A stretch of DNA of 64,000 nucleotides from Mycteria americana (GCF_035582795.1 NC_134367.1:51677562-51741561), one strand, 5' to 3'; numbered from the stretch's first letter, positions 48,488 through 63,190 are shown. The notes: generated by a model from the letters alone, not told the origin. A program made the numbers and translations.

Positions 48488-51400
48488 ATCTGTCCAAGCA
48501 ACCACTTGTTTCAGATCCTTCAATCTCTGTTAAAAGACGGGAGTGCATTTGGTGCATCCCCAGAGCTGAACTTCCCATTTAGTTTTCTCTGAAAGAAATC
48601 TAGTTTGGGCCCAGCAGAGCCGCCCCGTGAACGAAGCCAGGATGCAATAGGAGGGACAGCCGGGGGGGGGGGTTTGCTTCAAAACTGCTCCGGACCACCC
48701 ACTCGTGTGGACACAGCCAGGGTGATCCTAGCTGGAGGCTTGGGAAGTCCAGGCTTCCTTTGCACGTCTGGCACCGTTGGGTGCTGCGTGGCTGGTGGGA
48801 GGCCACTGCACCTCGGACTGCCCCATCTGCTTCAAGTAGGGTGGTGTGAGCTCTCCAGGTGAAAACTGGTTCACTATATATAAACTACTCTCATTGTATT
48901 TCCTAACTGCTGGGATAAATGTTGCATGTGTGTTGTGGTGGGAGATGGGGACCCTGCAACGCATTCATCTTTCACGTTGTCATCTTTGCTACTTTCGCAC
49001 AAAACCCACACTTCATTCATAAAATCTTGAATGTGTACCCCTGAGTATGGGACATGCTCGTCTATTTGTGAAGTTATGGTTTGCTGTCAGCCATGCTATC
49101 TCGATGATATTTCAACGGCAATAGAAAGATTTGTGTTTACTTGTAGTAACTCATCTTCGAAGGAAAAAAGGTGAAGCTTCAGTTTCCAGCCAGCTTGCTT
49201 AAGGTAGTGAAATTAGCTTTAGAGATACAGAAATTGAAGTTGTATCTGTTTTATCCATGGTGCGGTGTTCAAACAAACTAAATTAGGAGCTTTGTTTGTG
49301 GACTGATAGTCAAAATTCTAAGTTTTTATTTATCTTGGAAAGATCTAATGGTTTGTTTTTAGTAATAACAGTTCTGCTAATTTTTATGTTAGGCAGCCAA
49401 ATGTTGTTGGCTTAGATATCTGTGTCCCTCAGAACTGCTGTTTTTAATTCTTGGATTTGGAACAAACCCAGCATCCTAAGTTAAAAGCAAAACTTTTCTC
49501 AGCAGGTTGAGACAAAAAAGAAAACGATTGTATCACAAAATATATGCACTTAACAGCCGAGGTTTTTGATTCCATGGTTACAACAACAAAACCAAAAAAA
49601 CATGCATATAGCCAGTTGGTGATTTTATTGTTCGAGTCGGATGGCCTTTCTTAAAATGAATTCTAATGGACAAGCAAGAAAGAATGTATCGCTGTACTTG
49701 TGCAACTGAAGTTTATGAAATAGGATTGGAAAAACACACAGAATAATTGGGCACATCCTGTACTTAGTGAATCACCGACCTAGTGCAATAAACATTGCTG
49801 CATTCGGGAATTTAGATCTATACCCTGCTTTTGCCAAGAACATTGGGAATTGCTTGGGATCGCAGATGATCTGCAGCACAGGCTACCTCAACTCTGCTCT
49901 GCACAAAGTTTTTCTTCTTTGCATATTTCATGTTCTGAGGTAATTTTTGGATTCGTGACACAAGCATTAGTCCAAATCTGTGGCACCTCGCATCTGCTTA
50001 GGCTAACTCGGTGGAACCTAGGAGACAAACCAGGAGCCGTACGTAGCAGGACCTCTGCAGGCATTGGTATGGTAAGGGAAAAAGGTTCCTGAGCACCGAC
50101 GTACGTGGTCTAACCAACATCTTTCTTCAGAGAAACAATCTTTTGTCTTCAAAGGTAAAAACAAAAGCTACAGACATTTGATAGCTTCAGTATTGTTTGC
50201 CAGATAAGAGGGATAAACTTGTGAACATGTTTAAGAAATTACTGAATTTCCAGAAAACAGGCTGTTATTTAAGGGACATGAGAACCGTTACGAAGCCAGA
50301 AACAAACACAACATCCAAAGCTGCTCTTGAATACACATGTGGCTCTCGCAAATTCTGAGAGGGCTGCACATGCACAGGCTTAATGGGATCCTGATGGAAA
50401 GCATCCAGGGCTGGAGTCTGGCTCCTGGTGAAACTAGGACTGCTGTCTGGCTAGGACTGACGTTTGGGTCTCAGGCAAACTGATGGAGATGTTTTTTTCC
50501 TCAAGGAAATCTGCATTTAATTGTCAACCAGAAAGACAGGATGGCTTCTGCAGTGTTGCTTAGTGTTAGCTCTGGGCTTCTTCCATCTTCTTTACTTCCC
50601 CAAATCACAATAGTCCTTTTAAGGGGAAACTTTACTGTTTCAGAGGGAGTGAACCAGGTGTAAACTGAAGGCTGTGCTTCTGTTCTTTCACCCCGAGAGG
50701 ACAACGGCCATCCAGGAGATGCAAATGTCGTGGATTTCTGGTACCATTGAACTGAATGGCAGAATTTAAGTTTTCAGTCAAAGCAAACAGTAGTTTGCTC
50801 ACATGTCTGCAAACATGGCTTGATAGGTCCCCAAAGGGTCTATTACAGTTCTGCTTCATCTAGGGAACAAGAGCCAAGAAACTAGGAATAGGTTGGAAAA
50901 GTCTCACTAACCCCAGAGAAGTGCTTTTGGTCGGAGTAGCAGGACAAACAGAAAAAAAATGGTATCACCGAAATTTCTATGTTAGCAGAATTTCTGGAGG
51001 TTAAACTTTAAAAGCGTAGCCTTTTTTATTAAAGATGTAGCCTCATTTGGGGAAGAGAGAAATGGATTCAACCAGCAGAAAGCGCCTGCTGGTCTTCTCG
51101 CCCTCCTGGATAAAAGCCATGACAGTTCAGGACGTTGCTGGGGAGGGAAATCAATTTTCTGCACTCCTCGATGCAACGCAGATGCAGCCGTGGCCGTACA
51201 GTAAGTGACTCATTCTGTGGCCATCTTTTTAATGGTGAAACTATTATGTGCTACATCGCCCATTCAGGTATTTTGTTTTTTAATTCTCTACCCCTGGTTC
51301 CCAGAAACATGAATAATGAGGCTTTTAGCAGAGAGGTGGAAATGCTCCCTGAGACACACCGCCAGGGTAGGACATGCTGTTGGTTGATGCTGTGGATAAT

Positions 51401-54400
51401 ATTAGGGCTATAGGGGCATAATTGGCTTGAACTTTTGCTCACCCCTAAAATTAAATCCAAAGCTTTTTTATCAAGTTCAGATAAGGTCCCTGCCTCTATT
51501 TGACTCCCATTAGAGCTCCGTCCTTCTGTGTAGCTCCTGGTGGTGTCTCTTTCCGTCTGCTGGGGGTTTCAGGTGGGAATGGCAGCGCGTTGCGGATGCA
51601 ATAGTTGAACCCTGGCCTACAAAACCCAGCGAGCTCAGACGATAAGGAAAGGCAGTTTATTACTCCAAGAGCTGCCTTTCCCACATCGAGTAGATTTGCA
51701 TCAGGCAATTGCATGAATCAGATCTTGATCTTCATTACCATAAAATACAGCAAGGAAAATCCCATTTCTGAGAGTCTTTCTACTGTACACAGATCCAGAT
51801 GTAAAGCACCGCTCTGTGCACAGCAAACAGGACTCGTATGTATTTTATTAATGTAAGTGTAATGTAATTATTCTCTTGTCCATCTGGCAGGTGGTGTTTT
51901 CATTAAGAAGTGAATAATCTAAGCTATAGGCTCTGTAGAGGGGGATGAGTATGGAGGAGATTCAGGTCATCTGCTGTGGGACCATAAATAGAAGCTAACA
52001 AGGGAGCTCTTGCTGTCCTTGTCTACTAAAACTGAAAATCTGTTGCTTTTATTTTTCCTTTAGCAGACTGCTCGCAAGCTTAGAAGCTAGTCTATTAATG
52101 AAATCTTTTCACCATCATGCAGTTTAACTCCTCATTTATGGTAGTGGCTGGAGGCACAGTGTGAAAAAATAGGTGTTATATAAGAGAACGAAAATTAAGT
52201 CCTTATATAAAGCACTATGCATAGAAAGATAAGATTAAAATCACGCTTCCGGAGGTGCCCGGTACGTCTCTGGCTGTGAAGTACTGTTTGCAAAAGAAAC
52301 ACGGATTACTTAAGGGTCTTTATTCATGTAGAAGGTCCTGGTTAAAACAAAACAAAACACACACAGAAGAACAACAAGCCTGAACCGTCCTCCAAAAAAT
52401 TTTGAGAAGTGTGGTGTGTGGAGCTTTCTAAAGGAAATCCGGTTGCTCTCTGACTGTCTGTGTGGCATCTTCTGTTTCCAGACAAAGTTTTCTGATGTCC
52501 ACATGGAAACGGGAGCAATTTCCTCTTTCTGTGTCCTAGCAAGACTTTTCTTGGCACAAGTGACAGCGCAAGGCCTAGTTTGAGTTTTGCCCTGGAAAGA
52601 TATTTATATCTTGGCCCCGTCCCAGGAACATTCAAGCAAGGATTAGGTTTTATTTTTTATCTGGTAACATTCAGGGAAACCTATCAGGGCGACCAGGCTG
52701 GGAGGGGTGTTCGTTTAGTAAAGCCTGTAAGTCAAGAAGAAAACGAAGCTTTTTAAAAATTATTATTATTTTTTATTCAATCATTTTCAATTTAGGAGGG
52801 GATGCTGAAATGATGCTGAACATCGTTTCTTCGTGTATGGTGTAGGTATCGCCAGGCAGGTGGTTAGCGATCGTTGCTGCCCTTTTGTAAAGGCACAGAT
52901 TTCCATTCAGACGGGCTTGTTCTCTCCCAGAGGATCCTGCTTATTTTCTTTCCCAGTGAAGCTCAGGTTCAGTTGCTGTTCGGCCAGGGTGGAGCGTGGA
53001 GGCTGCCGCACCACCACGTCCAGGGAAACACCTCCGAGGGTGCTCATCACCCTGGCTGCAGATAGTGGGAAACTGAAACCAAACCTGAGCAACAGCCCCT
53101 TGGAAACAGCTTTAGAGGCTGGGTGCCAAACAGTTTAGCGCTGTCTGGAGGTGCTAGTGTGATCCTTTCTCATTAAGGATGCTGCTGAGCTTCTTTCTTT
53201 TGTGGGTACTGAGAATACTTGAAAGGAGATATTTAACTACTGCATGACTTACTCAGTACAAGGAGCAATGGGAGTAGGGACAGTAAATAGAGCGTCCCAG
53301 GCAAATGGTGAGCTAGAGCTTTGCCAGGCTGTAATAAAGCATGGGTGACCCTTTGCCAGACGTGCCTTTTCCTCTCTATTTAAAGATTTTATTTATCCCC
53401 CAGACTTCATGAGGTGTTATCTGGAAAGGCTCGCTGTGCAGATCAGTCTTTACCCTAAGCCTCCTTTGATACACTTTGCTTGGGGGGGTCCTCGGTTTCT
53501 GCAGGAGTCGGTGATCTCAGTGTTTAACAGTTTTATTGTTTCAACCGAGAATCCGCTTCTCTGAATGCATGAAGCCTCAGTCATTTGTATGTATGTGTGA
53601 AGGTCAGTGGGCTTGTCAGATACCCTATTGTAAATCCTGTCACTAAATCAATTTCTTTTAATTAAAAAAAATGTGCTGCTCTTCAGAAGAAGTGCACCGT
53701 TTTGGCTGGACAAAACCCATTATATCCCAACACAAATACGATAGCCGTGAGCTCTCTGCTAGTCTCATGTTGGCTGCTTGTCTCAGCTGGTGAGTTTGTG
53801 CTTTGGAAATCTTGGTGGTCAGAGGGGGCTGCGTCTTCCCTTCCTCCGAAGGAAACGGCTACTGTTATTACTCTGTCGTCATCTAACTTTGCAACATCAG
53901 AAGCAGAGAAAGTCAATAGTGGGAAACAGGTAGCCAACAGGTGAGAGACATTCAAGCCCCCTCCTTGCCCCCCCCCGCACTAGCAGAAGTCTGACAGGAC
54001 GGCTAAGAGCAGGACAGGATTTCACATTCATTTAGTAATTCCCTTGGGGTTATACTCTTAGATGACTTAATGACTTAGTGTATAGCCCGTCTGGAAGATA
54101 AGCAGGCATAATTCATTGCAGGCAGGTCATTCATCCTTTGAGATAACTGGCAACTACAAGCCATAGGGAGCAGGGAGATAAAGATACTATACATCAGCAG
54201 CAGTAGTTCAAGGTTTCAACCTCCCCGCCTCGTTCTGTGACCCAGAAGTCATTTGCAGTTGATTATTCAGCCATTTGCTTGCTTTAGAGAGAAATACACT
54301 GGCAGCGGTTGAAGTGAATACATTTTCCACTCTGCCCATGCTTTTCAGCGCAGCCGTAGCATCTCTCTACCTGGAAGTACGCATCCTTGTGTCTCTTAGA

Positions 54401-57400
54401 GGCTTTATAGCTGCATTAAATGCTGGTTTTGAAAACTTACTGTAAATTGATTCCAGTTTTTCTGGTGTTATTCAAATGGGACTGTTGTTCACCTGCTGCT
54501 TGCAATGCTTGTACACTGTAATTTTCAGTTCCAGTCCAAGAGAAGCTTTTAGGGGTCCAGTTTATGTGTTAGCAATATATATGGTCCAAACTGAGGCAGA
54601 AAGAGTGTGTATATAACATAGTATATTATATTTCTTGATTTCCTTGGAAAAATAAAATTATTTCCAGTGTCAGCAGGTACATTTTAAAACTGAACAAGTC
54701 ACCCAAAACTGTGCTGCTCCTAAGCCAACAAATATTAGAATCAAACATATGATGTGACCTCTCCCTAGTTAATATTCCCTCCTCCAAAAATCTGCAATCC
54801 AGAAACAGAAATCTTGAGATATCCTGCATTGCAAAGATAAATGATTGACTCAGCAGGTACTTTATGATGACTAACTCTCAGTGAAACGTTTTTCTCTTGT
54901 CTACATGCACAGCAAAAGAAATAGCAAGTACGAGGCTTTTGATACAGACATATGATGGCCGCTGTGTGGATTCACAGTCTGTGATGTTGCCTTATTTGAG
55001 GAGGAGGGGAGGGAGAGAAAGAAAAGTCTGGTTTTGTTTGTTTGTTTTCTAATTACTTGAGCTATTTTTTCTTTGACTCAGCAACTCTGAACAGTACATA
55101 CTGTACTACTGTAACCGGCAATCAGGGCTGGGAAGTCGAACGATGGTGATGATAAAAGTAAATATCCTGCATTCTCAGAGGGATTAGGAGGAGATGGAAG
55201 AATTAGTCTCGTTATGGTTTTGTGTGGTGTCACAGTCCCTTTCTGCATCCGTGCTATCCTGTATGTAATCTTTAGATCTGTATTTCTCAAGTGAGGTACT
55301 AAAAACAAACAAGAAATCAGAATAGTTTTATTTTCACATATGTTTTCATTTATGAAACCCACTTGTTTAGATGATGAAAACGTTCACCTTGCACAAGAAA
55401 CCATGCTGCAAAGAAAATGAAGGAGTCTTGTTGTTTCAGTAGTGCTTATGGCCTGTTTGGAGAATGTCTTAAGAACGGAGTGGAGAGTGATTTTGATTGA
55501 TATGAAATAATTTGATAATCGACATGAAAAAATTTGATTGACATGAAATACCCCATACCTCATGATGCTTTCCTGTCAGTCTGCATGCTACACAGTAAGA
55601 GTTGTACTTATCATGGCACACCTTCACTTGCTTGTCTTATTCAAAACGGTTTGAATCCCAACTTCCAAGGGGAGCCCTTACTACTTTTAAAGGCGTTAAG
55701 TTGCATTTGTGTTTTAACATAAGGAAACACTCAAGCCTGTAATGGATTGCAAGGGATTCTGTCTGCACGGGCAAGAAGTGCAGCCTGTGGACTGCTTTGT
55801 GCAAGAAGGGATGCTCACTAATGCACTTGTCGTCTTCGCGTTCTGTGCCAACCTGCTTCATTAATGCAAGACATTCACATGTCAGGATGTGTTTAATGCA
55901 GGACTTTCTGGCTCCTTGGGGGAAGAACCTCACTTCAGTGAGAGTTGCTCACTAGAGTTAGTTGGGTGTGAGTTTTAAGCAGGATATCCAGGCAGAAGAG
56001 TTGGTGTCGATGGTCACTGCGGAGCAGATTCCAGAGACTTCCTTTCAAAGATACATGGCCTGTCAAGAACTGAGAATTGAAAACTGTTTCTTACTCTATC
56101 TTACAGGCTAAAACCCCTGCAAAGTGTGTTATTCCCCTTTCCAACGTGCTCTTCTGAGAAGTTTCAAGCAATGAGGAGGCTTTGTGGAAAGACACTGAGG
56201 TTCTTGGGAAGTATGGGCTTCCCACCCAGGTTCTTGCATGGGTAGCAGCTCCCACCTGGTTCCTTTCTAGATGCTGCTGTTACAGATTTTTAATGCTTCA
56301 TTCCATGCTCTTGCTTCCGATGTTCATCACAGTACTAGATGTGTCCTAAATGTGTCCTCTTGCAGCCTTTAATTATGTGGTAGAAGCCATGTCTGTTTTC
56401 AATCCTATTCTTTTTCCAGACAGGGTGACCTGTGGATGGCATTCTCTTGCAAAGGAATAGGACTTACACATTCGCTGTTGCTGGCTTTCCCTTCTTCTCT
56501 GTTCCTTACCATTATTTTTGCAGTTCAGAATGGTTCTCTGTGATTGTAATTGCACTAAGTACATTCAATAATGCAGAAGTGACCTATTTTGTGCACAGTT
56601 TAGCTGATTCTGCAGGTGCCTGTAGGATTTCCTAGCAATGTTCTTCAGCTGCTCCTTGGCTTACAAAAGCCCGGTAAGTTAAGCGTGGCCAGCACAACAT
56701 ACTGGAGGTAAGGAAAGTTCAAGGTAACGGAGGAGGATGAGCCATACAGGCATGACTGGGTTGGACTGAGTGTTTATAAGGCAAGGTGGAGGCCTCTGGA
56801 ACAGATCAGGAGGACTAGAATAGACGTCATTAAATGTATTAAACTGTTGGAGGTCCTTTGTACAAGTTTGTTAATACTCCAATGACATGGCCAGATACTG
56901 TGCCCCTGTAGGCTCAGCACTTAATGTATGATACCTCTGGCAGCTGAGGTACGTACTCAACTGTAAAAAAAATAGATGAGCTGGGACCCATTACCATAAA
57001 CACTGTCTGCAGTGCTAGTCCTGGTAACAGATTGTTCTGTGCTTCATTAAAAAGGAGATAGCACTGTCAGAGGAGTCAGTGCTTCATTTTGCCATGTTTG
57101 CTACATAATCAGTTAATTTTGCTTAATAGTGCATTGCGTCACAGATGTGCAAAAGGGCAGAGTCACTTCACTTTCTGCATAAAACCTCCGCTCTGGTGCA
57201 GCTGAAATTTTCGTGGAGCGTGTTAGCAGGCAAGCTGACCTCAGCCGGTGTCCCTTGCCTTACCCCTGTCCTGGGTTCTCCCAAGAGTGCTCTGTTCAAG
57301 CTCTGTGCACGGAAAGATTCCGTGCACAAGTTTCTCAGACTAGAAGTTAGACGTAGATGTATATGAGGGTGGTCATTCAATGTCTGCTTTTTTTTTTGTG

Positions 57401-57895
57401 CCTTTTTTTTTAATCTTGCATAAGGTGCTGTCAAGGACTTCCCCACTTTTCATTGGGAAGTACTGTAGTGCCTGTCTTTCATCTAAGCATTACTTACAAT
57501 ATGAAAGTTAGCATTGCTGATTTCTAACGAGGTGAATCCAAGTACGTCTATCTTAACGTAGATCTTTACATTTTACTGCCCTTTGAGTGCAGCTTTTGGG
57601 AAGATTATTAACAAGTCAAATACAGTAAAGCAAACTATGTGGAGAAGCTGAGTTTAGACTGCTGTTTAGGGACAGATTATTAAAGATTACAACTCAAGAT
57701 TTTAGAAGATCAGCATATTACACAGTAATGTGGCATATCCAACAATTAGTGCTAATCGTAGACTGCTTAAATTTGTAGTGAAAATGCCTATGTGTAAATG
57801 GTTTTCTTCAGATGAAAATTAATATATTCAAAATAAGTAAGTATATTCTGTACTTACATATCCCAGTCTGAGAGTATTATAGGGATCTAAAAATA

Positions 57896-57915
57896 ACAGA
57901 GTTTATAAACTCTGT
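57896..57915. repeat. Perfect 20-bp palindrome
   Basis: ACAGAGTTTA and TAAACTCTGT are exact reverse complements with no spacer. The centre GTTTATAAAC carries forkhead-like half sites on both strands. It could be a dimeric protein site or a cruciform-prone sequence. Confidence 0.85.
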
Positions 57916-58021
57916 AGTGTGGTGTGAACATCTTGTTTAAAGAAAAAAAATAAACATGTAAAAAGTAATAATAGGTGTGTGAAGGGCCCCTGTTTAGAAA
58001 AATAGGTAGACATGTAATTAA

Positions 58022-58340
58022 GTTCATCTTTCTTCAGAAAAGCAGGCAAGCACTTGCTTAAATCTAAATGTGCTTAAATTGAGTTTACTTCAAGAAATAC
58101 TTAAGTACGTTTGAAGTTAATCATCCACACAAAAGATTTTTCCCAATAAAGACTTGCATACACGCAAAGGGAGAAAGGCGCTTCAAAACTTAAGTATGAT
58201 TATAGGTGTAAGCGATGGGTTTGATTTTAGAAGAACCTGAAGGAAGTAAGTGCACAAATCTAATTGAAATTCAATGAGTCTGGAGCATCTAATTGTCTTG
58301 GGTCCCTCTGAAAGCCTTCGACCTCTTTTAAATGCTAAAA
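58022..58340 (-). repeat. Old amniote interspersed repeat remnants
   Basis: GCACTTGCTTAAATC and ATGTGCTTAAATTG near 58050-58082 echo, in opposite orientation, the motifs at 13080-13190. At 58255-58325, CTAATTGAAATTCAATGAG followed by CCCTCTGAAAGCC recalls a related self-complementary ancient repeat. Both are weak matches made by eye. Confidence 0.4.
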
Positions 58341-61300
58341 ACTGAGCAAGGTGCTGGCTCTTATGAACTGATTTCACATTAGCACACCAACACCTTGCTG
58401 GATGTTTCTCCCCAGATGCTCAGGCTGAGAACGTAACTCTCTGCGTATGGTTTCTCCAGTATTGCCAAATACTGGTGTCGCTTTGAATATTTTTGTGAAC
58501 TAAAAAACCACATCAAAATCCCAGTGTGTTTACAAACGTTAGTATTTATCACCCAGGGAGAACCGCAGAAGATAAAGGGTGGGGGCAGAAATGATGATTC
58601 CATTGCACAGCTGTGAATTTAGGAGCAGAGAGCCTTTTGGAAGCTGGCAAGGTCCAGGTGAGATTTTTAATTAATAGGTGCCTGACCTGGCCCCCTACCG
58701 TAGTCCAGGCATCCTACACAGGAAGATTTGGATCTAAATTTTGTATTTGGCTCTTTCTCCACTTTTGAAAGATGAACCAAACCTTTAAAAAAATCCTTGA
58801 ATTGGGGGTGCTTGGTCAGACTGATTCCATCTGAAGCAATGGCTGCAACTTCCCAGGGGATGTTCCCATGCTCACTGAGGCTAGCTTCGTTTCGAGGCAC
58901 AGAGGGGAGCACTGCTTCTGACAGCCACGTCTTCCATGGCAATGTAAGCTGACCCTAAGAAGGGCTTTGGTTGTCCTGTGTCCTCCCTCTTCTCCCCACA
59001 TCCCCCATGGTTTTCTGTTTCCTCCCTTTCTCCACCAACATCAGTTCTTCTGCTGTTCAGCAGGCCAGTTCAGAGAGCTGATCTGGCCAAAATCTGTCAG
59101 GAAGAAGAAAAAAACCCGAAAAGACTGTGGGAGCCCTGTTTGGGCCAGTGCCAGCCAACATGAGCTTGCACTCACATGGTGGTGGTGGAGCTGTGTGTAG
59201 GCAGGCAGTTCTCTAGACTGGGGAACTACTAAGGGTGGAAAACCATACACCAAGGGTATTTTACCCACTCATGTAACTACCTAAGCAGCTCAAAAAAATC
59301 CCCGGGGGCCAGTGCAGGGACAGGCCTGGGCAGCGGGAGAAGAGCCCTGCTTGAGGCAGCGTTGCCTCTGAAGGACGTGTCCTCAAAGCACGGCTTCCGC
59401 CCTGCTGGGCAGTTACCTGTTTCGCAGCTGTAGCAGCGGGGATGCGATGCTGCTGCAAACAGATGCATTGGGACATGAAGACGAATGCCTTTAAAGAGAA
59501 AGAGGAAGGTTTGGGGGTGACGGGAGGTAGCTCTTAGGACAGTAGGACGGGAGTCTCGTTAGTGCGCTGTGCCCGGCGAGGGCAGCCAGCCCCGATGCTG
59601 GAGCTGTGTGGCCGGTGGGGCCTGTGTCCGTGGGCAGGCAGTGGTGCATGCTGCTTCCAGGTTGCTCAGATCAAGGGGTCTTGTGTAACGGGGCCTACAG
59701 GATCTCTGGGAGACCTTTTATTGTTGGGGTTTTTTTTAAATTATTATTAAAAATGACTGGCAGCAATATGCCCTTCTAAAGTTGGCATACTTCTCCATTA
59801 GCTCTTCCACTTGCAGGTAGACACCTTAGTCAAACTCGTGCAGCAGCCTGTCACGTGCAATTTGTATTCTTTGTTTGAGAAGCAGCCTATAGACAAAACC
59901 CATTTGCTTCTCCCTTTTGTTGCATTAAGCTATTACTGAGGGGATTTTGGGGGCTCGGGTGGGTTAGGTACCTGGTTTCTGCTGACTTTGAGTAGGAATC
60001 AAGGCACCTACTACTGCCTCTGGTGACTGAAAGTCTCCCCACAGGTTTTGGCTCGCTGAAAGCTTCTTCATTTCGTTTGGAAAAGGATGAATAAGTCTTT
60101 AAATAAGGAGTGCATGCTTTTTGGGGGTGAAGGCCTTGTCTTGCTAAAGCTCTTAGTATGCAAGCTAAATAAAATGAAGCCTTAAATGCTAGGGCTAGTA
60201 GCGGCTTCGTTACATCTTTCCTTTAGTCACGTATTTCCACGGCAGGGAGCGAGGCAGTCGGCCAGGACTTTCTGCTGCCCTGCCTGGTTCCTTCTTTTGT
60301 TAAATTTGGTGATGCCGGGGACCCGTGTCTCCATGGGGCTGCTACACCAGGCTGGCTTCTAGCTCGGGTAGTGTTCACCGGAGCCTGGGGAGAGAGGCTT
60401 GCAGGCAGGAGTTTGCATACGGCGACTTTTAAAGCTGGGTCACACCTGTGCTCTGTGTGTGATGGCTGCTCCTTGGGATCTCTTTCTGAGCCTCACACCT
60501 TCTCCCAGGTTTTTTCCCAGGTTGTCTCCTGCACCACCAAAGTGCAATTTCTCAGTTACTTTTTGTTTTGATTAACAGAGTTAACCCTGGTTATTATATT
60601 TATCGGGGGGGGGGGGGAATGGGCTGTTATATGCACGAGGAGTTTGCAAGTGCTGGAGAAATACCATCACACAGGTAATAGCAGGTTTTGCATAGTTAGT
60701 AGCTTTCAAAAGCTCGCACCAAAGCCTGTTTTTAACAGGGAACCACTTTGAAGGAAACCGAAAACATCTCGCATAGCGCAATCTGCACTTTCTATCTCAA
60801 ATATTTTCCTGTCTCTTTATAGTAGCCAGTCCTTGATATAGCATAAGCACCATAAAAACTTAATTTCCCCTCGATGCTGTTATGTTTAAATCAGAGTAAG
60901 TTAAAACATTTAATAATTTAAAATTGCGCATGCAGTGTAATTGCGTTTCTGTTTTGCTGTCTGCAGCTGGGTTTAACACCCGAGCATTTACAAGAGTCCT
61001 CCGCATCATGGGGCACGTTCTGCTCTCGCTCTGCTTGCCGAGCTCCCGCTGGCGTGAGACAGAGGTCCTGTTAGAGCCGCAGGCGAGACCAGGATTGTAC
61101 CTTTTTTTTTTTTTTTTAATAGCTGCTTATTTTCTGAGGTGCAAGTTTGGATTTCCCAGCGCTGACATGGAGGTTAATGGTCAGGATCCCAAATGGCACT
61201 GTGCGGCCGTTTCTGCACCCGCTGCCCGGGGTGCTGGGGCGGGAACAGTAGGTTCTGCCTGCTTTGCTCCCGCACGACACCTACAAAGTTAATCTGCTTT

Positions 61301-62519
61301 TAAGCTTGTTTGTGCTCACTTCTTGAACAATGTATGCTGTGTGCATTGTTTGGATTTCAGGCTTTTAGTCACGCAGAAAGGCAACTTTTTGCACTTACTT
61401 TATGCCAAAAGCGATGGAAGTATTTTCCCCATGTTTGTAATTGGACTCAGTAATGAGCTTAACCATTTAGTACCTGTTGTAAAGTAAGCTCAGAGGAAGG
61501 AAAAGGGTTTAAAAATTATTGTAGTGTAGGCATGCGCTGAAATGTACTCCTGCTTTACTGGGAGGTGCACAGGTATTCTGGGCAGTAAGAAATACAGAGG
61601 AACTTGCAGTGAAATCTTAAGCAATCATTAGTGTGGATGATTTTGATATGTAGATTAATATACAACAAATAATACATGTTCTGGTTTTTGAGCCAAGGCT
61701 ATAATTCAGCTAAGAGGCTTGATATAGTACAAATAAAAGGTAAGATCAAAACTGGCTCTCTTCTCCTTTATTCCTACAACTTTTCTAACCTTTCTTGGAG
61801 TTCTTTGTTGGGCTGTCTAACAACACCAGTGGAAAAATATAAAAGGCTAATGGGCATAACCTCTGATTTTCGTGTCATTCTACCTATTTATATATGTTTT
61901 TTTCACCAATTCTGTCTTCAGTGGAAAGGAGCTAGCAGCAATACTGTGAGTCACAGGAAAGGTGTTTCCATTTTTCGGTTGGGGGGGCAATGCAATACTA
62001 CAGAGTGTATCACAGGCTTGGAATAGCCCTTATTACAATCACGAGTATTAAGATTAATGTCATGACATGTGAATTACTATTTTGCAATGCCAGTCACTGC
62101 AAGCGTTCCCTGTTGCACTAAATGTAAGGGGCAACATATTGGGTTGGGACGATGGATTATTTGAGGGGGAAAAAAAATGCGGACTGCAGTGTTTTGCATA
62201 ACATACTGTTTATTTTTACCGCTTACCCAGGCTGACTTTTTCTGGTGAAAGCCCAGCACCTACACCTGAGGACTCAGTGCCAAGCTTGGTAGGTCTGACA
62301 AAAACAGTACAGCAACATTGGTGGGTTTTTTTTGCAGAAATTTCTTTCTGTAGGAAGGGGCAGCATGAAGGCTCCTCACCAGGATCACTCATGCCAGGGT
62401 GCAATAGCCTCGCCACTGCCTTATTAGCGCAATATTACGAACGAGTTTCATGGAGTCTCCATCAATAGCATTGCCAGCTTTCAATATGTAGCAGGAGGAG
62501 CAAGGTCTCCGCTAAGACC

Positions 62520-63190
62520 TTGACTCACGGGGTGGTGGGGTGAAGCTCACACCTTCTCCAGGCTGGGCCGGCAGCCGTGCCGTGCCAGTGGAGCTTCACC
62601 CTGGAGGGAAGGCAGGCGGCGTTGGTCCCGCCAGCCCTGTCCCGAGAGCTGTGTCAGGGATAGATGGCTTCATCTTGTGGGTAAGGCAGGAGACATAGCC
62701 TGATCCCGTGGGTGGGGATTAGAGCCAGCGGCTGCTGAAGGAGAGTACCGAATGAGTTTATATCCTGGCCGTGCACCTTGCTGGCCGGCGGCACCCTTTT
62801 GGGAAGCGCTGGAGAGCCTTCCATCCCGACAGTCCTGGGCTATGCTTGTGGGGTGCTGTCTGCCCCCCTCCAGGCTGGCTTTCCCTGCCCTCTGCACACA
62901 GCTGATGCCACTGGACCTGGGGTATTTTCCCAGCCCGACCCCTTATGCAAGCGTTGGCACGGCGTTTCCCCTGCGTCCCGCGGGACAGGCGAGTTTTGGC
63001 ATCCCCCCTCCTCCTGCCACAGCAGCCTGGGGGAGCGAGCCCTTCGGGGGGCCGGGGTACCACCAAGGCGGTGGGTACAGAGCCTGAGCCCCGGCTGCTC
63101 GGGCAGCTCCCCGGCACGGCGTGAGCACGCTCGGGTGCCTGTGTTGTGGCTCGCACGCCTGCTCGCGTCCCCGTGGGTCTGGGCTCTAAT
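62520..63190. other. GC-rich block near right edge
   Basis: About 40 CpGs lie in about 660 bp, with the densest part at 62941-63180. I estimate an observed/expected ratio just below 0.6, so it is borderline as an island. Open frames of 111-140 codons overlap on both strands and look compositional. Confidence 0.4.

Larger units (their letters stand above)
48488..62519. other. Intron 1, segment after the CR1 copy
   Basis: This is AT-rich non-coding sequence with no gene recognised. It contains degenerate TTGATTGACATGAAAT repeats near 55491-55550, a perfect 20-bp palindrome (57896-57915), an old repeat (58022-58340) and a 13-G run (60605-60617). Confidence 0.6.
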
